In this document: positions 1 to 4,591 of the stretch, piece after piece | Position numbering within the stretch: position 1 is the first letter of the stretch | How the letters are laid out: each line of letters begins with the position of its first letter | NCBI GenBank assembly: GCA_017448375.1 | Contig: JAFSLR010000042.1 | Coordinates: 1 to 5,130, forward strand | Source: Synergistaceae bacterium | GTDB taxonomy: Bacteria; Synergistota; Synergistia; Synergistales; Aminobacteriaceae | Direction: 5' to 3' | DNA: 5,130 nucleotides | Program-made: the position numbers and the translations under genes | Notes under the pieces: generated by a model | The model's database searches: none | Told to the model about the DNA's origin: nothing | What the model saw: the letters and a program-made list of their open reading frames with translations, nothing else

Positions 1-79
1 AGAGTTTTGTTACGATGTAGCCGGTTGGGAATGAGCCTATCAAGTACGAGACTATTACCCATAAAATTATACTTCGCAT
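1..79 (-). CDS. plsY: PlsY, acyl-phosphate glycerol-3-phosphate acyltransferase (N-terminus only, runs off the window)
   Basis: Only the first 26 codons are present; the frame is open to the window edge. The visible peptide starts MRSIILWVIVSYLIG and continues SFPTGYIVTKL. This is the first membrane helix of PlsY followed by its conserved motif 1 (G-S-[FI]-P-[TS]-G-Y, residues 15-21). PlsY is an integral membrane enzyme that transfers an acyl group from acyl-phosphate to glycerol 3-phosphate, giving lysophosphatidic acid, the first step of phospholipid synthesis in most bacteria. The start at 79 is supported by a purine-rich Shine-Dalgarno site 8 nt upstream. It lies 93 nt downstream of the RelA/SpoT-like gene on the same strand, separated from it by a foldable repeat. 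The assignment rests on a short stretch, but the motif and its distance from the N-terminus are characteristic. The remaining, larger part of the protein, including the later catalytic motifs, is outside the window. Confidence 0.82.
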   Translation of the reverse strand, partial: MRSIILWVIVSYLIGSFPTGYIVTKL

Positions 80-87
80 GAAATTTT

Positions 88-94
88 CCCCTTT
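88..94 (-). promoter_or_regulatory. Ribosome binding site of plsY
   Basis: Read on the minus strand this is AAAGGGG, followed by 8 nt and then the ATG at 79. It supports translation starting at this short, edge-truncated frame. Confidence 0.65.
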
Positions 95-100
95 CTGTTT

Positions 101-158
101 TTACCTCTCCCGGCCTCCCCTACGTTAGGGGAGGTGTCATGCAATGACGGAGGGGTGA
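101..158. repeat. Intergenic three-way-junction palindromic element
   Basis: The 58 bp fold into a compact three-stem structure. The outer stem pairs 101-110 with 149-158 (10 pairs, two of them G-T). Hairpin 1 pairs 114-122 with 126-134 (9 perfect pairs, loop CGT). Hairpin 2 pairs 136-140 with 144-148 (5 perfect pairs, loop GCA). Nearly all bases are used: only 111-113 and 135 are unpaired at the junction. The C/T-rich left side and G/A-rich right side are the style of small dispersed intergenic repeats found in many gut bacterial genomes. Only one full copy is in this window, so dispersal is an inference. It sits between the end of the RelA/SpoT-like gene and plsY. Neither strand has a T-run after the stem, so it is not a standard Rho-independent terminator, though it could still block exonucleases or influence read-through. 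Confidence 0.6.
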
Positions 159-168
159 TGTATTTTCC

Positions 169-193
169 GGTGTTATGCAGTGCCGGAGGAGTC
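169..193. repeat. Degenerate second copy of the right half of the palindromic element
   Basis: Positions 169-193 match 133-157 at 20 of 25 bases, at an offset of exactly 36 bp (12 codons). The shared core is GGTGT.ATGCA.TG.CGGAGG. This copy overlaps the last codons and the TAA stop of the RelA/SpoT-like gene, so that protein's final residues (DSSGTA) are encoded by repeat-like DNA. In the same frame the intact copy supplies a TGA at the equivalent place. Confidence 0.55.
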
Positions 194-1261
194 TTTACCG
201 CTTATACGGTCAGAGCCTTCTTTAATTCCGAGACCCGAAAGATCTTTGTCCTTGAGTATATCCCATTTGAAATTGAGCACAAGAAGGAATAACGCCGAAA
301 ACGGATCAACTCTCCAGTTCCTGTTATCGCTGAAGCTGTCATGAAGCGTCTTTAACTGCCGGAGTCCTTTGTCTTCATTGTCCATGTCATCAAGAAAGCG
401 TTTAACCTCCGATAACGTATCAATCCCCGAAGCCCTCAGAACGTTAGCCAAATGCGAGAAACTTTCACGGAGATAATTTGCGTCCGGCGTAAACTCAGGG
501 AATCCCGCCGAAATTGCGTTATTGTTCCATTTCCCCAATAATGACGGGTCATCGTGAAACAAGCGGTACAATTCCTCGTCCGTAAAGAGAGTTTCAGCTG
601 TTACGGGTTCGGGAGTCTTTTTTGCTGACGGGGGGACTAAGAGCGACTCATTCTTTATCTCATCACGGAGAGTCAAGAATCCTTTGTCGGCCTTCTCAAG
701 CATAGCACCCAGAAGGAACAATTCCCGCGTAAATTCTTCCTCTGATGAAGTGCCTACGGTCTGACTCACTTTCGGGACTATCGTAGCCCAAGCCTCTTGA
801 AGAAGCGTACGGATTTCGAGACGGAAATTAAGGTCTTTATACTTCTCCCATTCTTTGAGGGTTGAGCGCGATTTCGACAATGAAAGAATGTAAACGACAG
901 CAGGATAACCGAATCTTCCGGGGTCTTTGAGGACTCTTGAATTTGAAGGGAGCGAGCGCGAAGAGTCAACATCAAATTCCGACCTTATGAGCGACTCAAT
1001 TCTCAGTACATCAGCCGGAAACCTCAATAATACCCTTATCGTAACCAAATCGACTCCGGGCAAATCATTTTCCTCAAGCGTTGAGAGAATCCGCAAGAGT
1101 TCAGCGGGTGGTTCAGCCCATCCGTCAATCGCGTAAAATTCAATGCCTTCAACTTCTACAAGGTCTTGAATCAGGTTTCGTATTCTTGCGGCGTATTCCT
1201 CATAAAGTTTGAGGCTCTCTACGTATCTTATTCCGATTTCGTCAATCCTGCGCTTATTCAT
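173..1261 (-). CDS. Divergent standalone RelA/SpoT-fold protein, probable pseudo-synthetase
   Basis: A 362-residue soluble protein. Residues 1-205 follow the layout of the standalone (p)ppGpp synthetase domain: helical N-terminus (10-38), strand IEF at 40-42, DLVTIRVLL (71-79) matching the D-[IL]-x-x-[IL]-R strand, FGYPAVVYI (117-125) matching G-Y-x-S-x-H, IRTLLQEAWATI (150-161) matching IRTxxQxAWAxI, and LEKADKGFLTLRDEI (188-202) matching the closing helix. The catalytic set is mostly gone. Against the usual GRxKxxxSxxxK stretch, residues 47-58 have W48 for Arg, E50 for Lys, E54 for Ser and I58 for Lys. The motif His is V123, the catalytic Glu of EIQxRT aligns with R147, and the ExHxxxYK stretch after the AWA motif is lost. 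Only D71 and the guanine-stacking Y119 remain. A Pro/Lys-rich linker (about 208-220) leads to a mainly helical C-terminal region of unknown role (221-340). The frame is intact. No Shine-Dalgarno precedes the ATG. It could be a regulatory pseudoenzyme or have altered chemistry. The fold assignment is fairly secure; the function is unknown. Confidence 0.7.
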   Translation of the reverse strand: MNKRRIDEIGIRYVESLKLYEEYAARIRNLIQDLVEVEGIEFYAIDGWAEPPAELLRILSTLEENDLPGVDLVTIRVLLRFPADVLRIESLIRSEFDVDSSRSLPSNSRVLKDPGRFGYPAVVYILSLSKSRSTLKEWEKYKDLNFRLEIRTLLQEAWATIVPKVSQTVGTSSEEEFTRELFLLGAMLEKADKGFLTLRDEIKNESLLVPPSAKKTPEPVTAETLFTDEELYRLFHDDPSLLGKWNNNAISAGFPEFTPDANYLRESFSHLANVLRASGIDTLSEVKRFLDDMDNEDKGLRQLKTLHDSFSDNRNWRVDPFSALFLLVLNFKWDILKDKDLSGLGIKEGSDRISGKDSSGTA

Positions 1262-1267
1262 GCGGAA

Positions 1268-1276
1268 ATTTTATCA
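1268..1276 (-). promoter_or_regulatory. Possible extended -10 box for a leaderless transcript
   Basis: The minus strand reads TGA-TAAAAT, an extended -10 (TGN plus 5 of 6 matches to TATAAT). It ends 6 nt before the ATG at 1261. Transcription from it would begin at or next to the start codon, which agrees with the absence of a Shine-Dalgarno site there. No good -35 box is visible at 16-18 nt. The site lies in the 26-nt gap after the amidohydrolase stop, so the gene could also be read from upstream. Suggestive only. Confidence 0.3.
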
Positions 1277-1287
1277 CAATGCTGAAG

Positions 1288-2430
1288 CTAAAACGCTATA
1301 TCCCTGAAAACAACTTCACCGTTCTTGACCGTCATCAACGGCCTGTAAACATATTCCCCGTAACGCAGCTGTGCTTTACCGTCATGATACGTCCTGTCCC
1401 CGAACTGAACCGCAAACTCTTCACGCCTGAATACCGCAATGTCAGCACGACTCCCAATACCGAGAGTCCCCGCGTCAATCTTCATGTGCCTTGCGGGATT
1501 TATCGTGCAGAGACGGAACAATTCATCTTCAGGTATTCCGAGCATACTATACTTTGAGAGCTGGCTGGCCATACTGAAAGCTGTGGGACGAAGGTAAACG
1601 CTGAGTTTCGTTATGTCGGTCGCTAATATATCCGGCAAAAATCCCTCGCGTATCGCCTTCTCCGCAACGTCAAACCCGAAATGCGCCCTTGCGTCTGAAG
1701 CCTCGAATATCACACCGCGTTTTCTCGCCTCAAGTGCTGACTCTTTCACATGGCCGTAAGCGTCAACAATCGTGCTTCCCTTGTTCATGTACATGTGCGT
1801 AATCACGTCCCCTTCACGGAGGCATGAAAGCAATTCGGACATTTCAGCCGGAGGGTTAGTGCAGTGAACCATGACTGAGAGTCCGAGCTTGTCCGCAAGC
1901 CTCACAGTTTCCCTCAAAGGCTCGTAGCCCAAATCGCCGACAATTTCCGCGCTGGTTCGCAGCTTTAAGCCGAGGAGATTCGCGCCTTCTTCCTCGAACA
2001 ATTCCCGTATAGCTCCCTCATCATAATGCGACGGGTCAACGTCCTCCATTTTCGCCGGAAGAGAATCGAGTCCCGTTGAGCATACGTTGATATAGGCTTT
2101 GACTGTGAGTTTTGCGTTACGGATAAAATCTTTGTGCTTACGGAATGTCATTGCGCCCGTGCTGCCAGCGTCAACGATTGTGGTTACGCCCGACGAAAAG
2201 CATACGGCCTCAGCGGGGATTCCGATTTTGGCGAGGGGGTAAACGTGCGAATGATGGTCGATGAGTCCCGGCACTACGATACAGCCGGAAGCGTCAACCT
2301 CATTCACGGCCTCAGCGTCAATATTTTCACCGACAGCAGAAATTTTCCCTTCGTCAACAGCAACATCAAGTACATCATGAATATTATTAGCCGGATCTAT
2401 AACAGTTCCGTTTTTGATTAGTATCTGCAT
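1288..2430 (-). CDS. Dihydroorotase-like amidohydrolase/deacetylase family metallohydrolase
   Basis: A 380-residue cytoplasmic enzyme (no signal peptide) of the amidohydrolase superfamily. The N-terminal beta-sandwich part opens with ILIKNGTVIDPAN (3-15), typical of the family. Metal ligands of a binuclear centre are all visible: H60 and H62 in DHHSH (58-62), K156 in GLKLR as the candidate carboxylated lysine, H189 in VMVHC, H212 in ITHMY, and the catalytic D272 in LATDI. The closing sandwich has NPARHMKID and the GTLGIGSRADIAVF stretch (321-334). This pattern resembles the deacetylase/dihydroorotase-like branch (COG3964 type) more than true pyrimidine dihydroorotase. Members hydrolyse amide or ester bonds of acyl- or carbamoyl-acids, and the substrate cannot be read from sequence. 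The start is set at 2430, not the in-frame ATG at 2445, because a strong GGAGGTG lies between them. It follows the TctCBA transporter on the same strand, suggesting it may process the imported compound. Confidence 0.85.
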   Translation of the reverse strand: MQILIKNGTVIDPANNIHDVLDVAVDEGKISAVGENIDAEAVNEVDASGCIVVPGLIDHHSHVYPLAKIGIPAEAVCFSSGVTTIVDAGSTGAMTFRKHKDFIRNAKLTVKAYINVCSTGLDSLPAKMEDVDPSHYDEGAIRELFEEEGANLLGLKLRTSAEIVGDLGYEPLRETVRLADKLGLSVMVHCTNPPAEMSELLSCLREGDVITHMYMNKGSTIVDAYGHVKESALEARKRGVIFEASDARAHFGFDVAEKAIREGFLPDILATDITKLSVYLRPTAFSMASQLSKYSMLGIPEDELFRLCTINPARHMKIDAGTLGIGSRADIAVFRREEFAVQFGDRTYHDGKAQLRYGEYVYRPLMTVKNGEVVFRDIAF

Positions 2431-2436
2431 TATTAG

Positions 2437-2443
2437 CACCTCC
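2437..2443 (-). promoter_or_regulatory. Ribosome binding site that decides the amidohydrolase start
   Basis: GGAGGTG on the minus strand, 6 nt before the ATG at 2430. The alternative in-frame ATG at 2445 overlaps this site and has no Shine-Dalgarno of its own. The five extra residues it would add (MEVLI) fall before the conserved N-terminus. Confidence 0.8.
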
Positions 2444-2445
2444 AT

Positions 2446-2480
2446 AAAAATATAACCCCGCGAATCTTACTCCGCAGGGT
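2446..2480 (-). terminator. Hairpin with T-rich tail after tctA (terminator or attenuator)
   Basis: Read on the minus strand, 2480-2473 (ACCCTGCG) pairs with 2462-2455 (CGCGGGGT): 8 pairs, one of them G-T, with a 10-nt loop. The tail is TATATTTTT (2454-2446). The T-run is interrupted near the stem, so termination may be partial. It starts 22 nt after the tctA stop and ends only 3 nt before the amidohydrolase Shine-Dalgarno, so it could set how much transport mRNA continues into that gene. No convincing promoter was found between it and the amidohydrolase, which favours partial read-through. Confidence 0.55.
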
Positions 2481-2502
2481 CATTGATTGCATGTGTGAAA
2501 AT

Positions 2503-4032
2503 TTACAGCTCGCCTTCTTCGGGTTCGTGGAACTCTTTGCCCTCAAGCTCAGCTTTCTTCTTTGCTTTAAGGTTGCTGATTACCGTATACGTGCAGAACA
2601 CTACAGCGATAACGAGGAAGGCTAACGATATAGGACGCTCAATAAATATCATCCAGTTACCGTGTGAAGCCTGTAATGCCATTCTCAAATTTTCCTCGAA
2701 CATTGAGCCGAGAATGAAGCCTATGATTAACGGCGTTGAAGGAATCTTGAAGCACTTGAACGTAAGCCCCAGTAACGCAAAGAACAGTACGCACTGTACA
2801 TCAAATACTCTGCTGTTGCTTGAATATGCACCTACACAGCACATCACCATGATTATCGGGAGAAGAATATGTTTGGGAATGTCGAGGAGTTTCGCGAAAA
2901 TTCTCAGTCCTGCGCGTTCGAATATCAGCATGAATATACTTGCCACGATGAGCGCGAAATATATCCCGTAAACATAGACTCCGCTCTTGTCGAAAATCAG
3001 CGGGCCGGGGTTAATTCCGTGAACCAGCAATCCGCCCAAGAACACCGCCGCAACCGTATTGCCCGGTATCCCCATGCAGAGCAACGGAACGAGTGAGCCT
3101 CCTATAACTGCGTTGTTCGATGTCTCGGAAGCTATTACGCCGTCAATTATTCCCGTGCCGAATTTCTCCGGGTGCTTTGAGCGCGATTTCTCCGCAGTGT
3201 AGGCGAGGAGTCCGGCTGTACTTCCACCGATGCCGGGCAAAATCCCGATTATGATTCCGATTATTGATGAGATTATTGCGTTCGGTATCTGCTGTATGAA
3301 CTCTATCATTGATATTCCGTAGCCTTTGAGCTGATATTTCTTCTGTTCGAGCCTCTGAGCGAGTGTCCTCCGTCCGAAGCCCGCAAGAATTATATCCGTA
3401 ACCGCAAATACTCCTATCAACAGCACTGTAATCTCAAAGCCATTGAGTAACTGATAGTTCCCGAAAGTGTAGCGTACCTTCGTGTCAATCGGTGCCATTC
3501 CGACCATTGAGAGAGCGAGTCCAGTGAGTCCGGCAATGAGTCCGTTGAGCATGTCTTTACCCGACAAAGCCGCAATAATCGTGAGCGAGAACACAGCGAC
3601 CGAGAAATATTCCGCAGGGCCGAAGAGCAAGCACACTTTTGCGAGCATTGGACTAATGAACATCAGCGCGAGAATGCCGAGAATTGACCCGATGAATGAA
3701 TAGAGAATGCCCACTCCTAATGCGCGTCCGGCCTCGCCTTTTTCCGCCATTGGGCCTCCGTCAAAAACTGTTGAGATTGAAGACGGTGTGCCGGGAATCT
3801 TTAAGAGGATTGCCGAAATGAGTCCGCCCGAAATACCTCCCATATACAGTCCGACAAGAAGAGCGATTCCCCTTGTTGCCTCAAGGCTGAACGTCATCGG
3901 GAGGAACAATACGACCGCCATTGTTGCCGAAAGTCCCGGGACTGACCCGAATATTATTCCGATAATCGTACCCGCCCAAATCAGGAACAGGCACACAGGG
4001 TTCAATACGTTAGCTAATGCATCTGCTATCAT
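2503..4032 (-). CDS. tctA: TctA, large permease subunit of a tripartite tricarboxylate transporter
   Basis: A 509-residue, very hydrophobic inner-membrane protein of the usual TctA length (about 500). Signature motifs appear in order: GSVPGLSAT (29-37), KIPGTPSS (78-85), DGGPMAEKGEAGRALG (91-106), PIDTKVRYTFG (181-191), GILPGIGGSTAG (263-274), ASETSNNAVIGGS (301-313), MGIPGNTVAAVFLGGLL (320-336) and EENLRMAL (446-453). The PGLSAT/PGTPSS pair in the first half is echoed by PGIGGSTAG/PGNT in the second, reflecting the family's internal duplication. The tail after about residue 488 is short, charged and probably cytoplasmic (KKKAELEG, then acidic). TctA forms the ion-driven transport channel and receives the substrate from TctC. 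Substrates in this family are organic anions such as citrate and other carboxylates; the specific one here is unknown. It starts 12 nt after tctB with its Shine-Dalgarno overlapping the tctB stop, so the two are surely co-expressed. Confidence 0.95.
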   Translation of the reverse strand: MIADALANVLNPVCLFLIWAGTIIGIIFGSVPGLSATMAVVLFLPMTFSLEATRGIALLVGLYMGGISGGLISAILLKIPGTPSSISTVFDGGPMAEKGEAGRALGVGILYSFIGSILGILALMFISPMLAKVCLLFGPAEYFSVAVFSLTIIAALSGKDMLNGLIAGLTGLALSMVGMAPIDTKVRYTFGNYQLLNGFEITVLLIGVFAVTDIILAGFGRRTLAQRLEQKKYQLKGYGISMIEFIQQIPNAIISSIIGIIIGILPGIGGSTAGLLAYTAEKSRSKHPEKFGTGIIDGVIASETSNNAVIGGSLVPLLCMGIPGNTVAAVFLGGLLVHGINPGPLIFDKSGVYVYGIYFALIVASIFMLIFERAGLRIFAKLLDIPKHILLPIIMVMCCVGAYSSNSRVFDVQCVLFFALLGLTFKCFKIPSTPLIIGFILGSMFEENLRMALQASHGNWMIFIERPISLAFLVIAVVFCTYTVISNLKAKKKAELEGKEFHEPEEGEL

Positions 4033-4040
4033 GAATCATA

Positions 4041-4046
4041 CCCCCT
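4041..4046 (-). promoter_or_regulatory. Ribosome binding site of tctA overlapping the tctB stop
   Basis: AGGGGG on the minus strand, 8 nt before the tctA ATG at 4032. It shares bases with the tctB TAG stop (4045-4047), an arrangement typical of coupled translation. Confidence 0.7.
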
Positions 4047-4515
4047 AGAATCCAAACACGCCGACAGGTAACGGCATCTTGATTACGTAAACGAAAAGAG
4101 CGTCAACAGCAAGCGGAAGAATTACCGCAATCGCCGCAAAAAGCAGAATATGCCTGTTGCTTTTCTCGCTGAACAGTAACATCTGAAGGAACAAATACAC
4201 TGCGCTTGCCACAACGAATCCTACGGGCTGAAACGCTAACATGTACAGCACCATTAATATTATTGTGCCGATTCCGCCGAACATGTCCTGATCAAACACG
4301 ATCTTCTTGTTCTCTTCTTTAAGGCCGGTGAAGATTGAGTATAACAGCTTGCAAGCTCCCGTAACGACAATGCACCAGCCTATGAGAGTCGGAACGAACG
4401 CTGAGCCTACATCAGTACGAATGACCCTGCGAACGTCCTTAACGAAATAAATCATGGCCGCGCCGAACGCAAGCACGATGATTGAGCATAAAATATCGCG
4501 TGTTTTGTTGGTCAT
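4045..4515 (-). CDS. tctB: TctB, small membrane subunit of a tripartite tricarboxylate transporter
   Basis: A 156-residue hydrophobic protein, the usual size for TctB, a poorly conserved small membrane partner of TctA. Predicted membrane segments are near residues 8-25, 37-60, 79-94, 97-114 and 122-145; the loop at 64-78 is charged. The N-terminal pattern (a first helix, then a short polar stretch, then DVGSAFVPTLIGWCIV at 35-50) and the ending KMPLPVGVFGF (146-156, compare the LPLPxG ending of many TctB proteins) fit the family. The assignment also rests on position, directly between tctC and tctA. The start at 4515 has a strong AAGGAGGG 10 nt upstream. TctB is required for transport with TctA, although its exact role is unclear. 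Confidence 0.9.
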   Translation of the reverse strand: MTNKTRDILCSIIVLAFGAAMIYFVKDVRRVIRTDVGSAFVPTLIGWCIVVTGACKLLYSIFTGLKEENKKIVFDQDMFGGIGTIILMVLYMLAFQPVGFVVASAVYLFLQMLLFSEKSNRHILLFAAIAVILPLAVDALFVYVIKMPLPVGVFGF

Positions 4516-4525
4516 GAAAATTTTT

Positions 4526-4533
4526 CCCTCCTT
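4526..4533 (-). promoter_or_regulatory. Ribosome binding site of tctB
   Basis: AAGGAGGG on the minus strand, with a 10-nt A/T-rich spacer before the ATG at 4515. It lies 5 nt past the T-run of the hairpin that follows tctC. Confidence 0.75.
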
Positions 4534-4538
4534 GTAAC

Positions 4539-4575
4539 AAAAATCCCGCCCGCAATATTCTCATCACAGGCGGAA
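4539..4575 (-). terminator. Intrinsic terminator-like hairpin between tctC and tctB
   Basis: On the minus strand 4575-4567 (TTCCGCCTG) pairs with 4552-4544 (CGGGCGGGA): 9 pairs including two G-T, a GC-rich core and a 14-nt loop. A run of five T (4543-4539) follows directly. It begins 16 nt after the tctC stop. Such a hairpin inside a transporter operon can stop part of the transcripts or protect the 3' end of the upstream message, giving more binding protein than membrane subunits. Confidence 0.65.
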
Positions 4576-4591
4576 ATTTCTTCACTCTTTC

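Noticed and set aside
101..158. Rho-independent terminator for the RelA/SpoT-like gene
   Set aside because: The stems are strong, but neither strand has a T-run directly after them, and the three-stem layout fits a repeat element better.
173..1261. Calling the RelA/SpoT-like gene a pseudogene
   Set aside because: The frame is uninterrupted over 362 codons and the fold-defining strands and helices are kept. Only active-site positions have changed, which is unlike random decay.
173..1261. Annotating it as an active GTP pyrophosphokinase
   Set aside because: Most ATP/GTP-contacting residues and the catalytic Glu are substituted in the motif alignment.
1279..2421. Plus-strand frames opposite the amidohydrolase (1279-1557, 2134-2421)
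   Set aside because: They are shadows of the real minus-strand gene with no recognisable domains.
2431..2445. Upstream ATG at 2445 as the amidohydrolase start
   Set aside because: The Shine-Dalgarno GGAGGTG lies inside those first codons and points to the ATG at 2430. Family similarity also begins at MQILIKNG.
2446..2480. TATATT at 2453-2448 as the -10 of an amidohydrolase promoter
   Set aside because: No acceptable -35 lies at the proper distance, and these bases form the T-rich tail of the hairpin.
2483..4048. Open plus-strand frames opposite tctA (2483-2971, 2869-3096, 3482-3703, 3707-4048)
   Set aside because: They are antisense to a clear TctA, show no protein family features and lack convincing ribosome binding sites.
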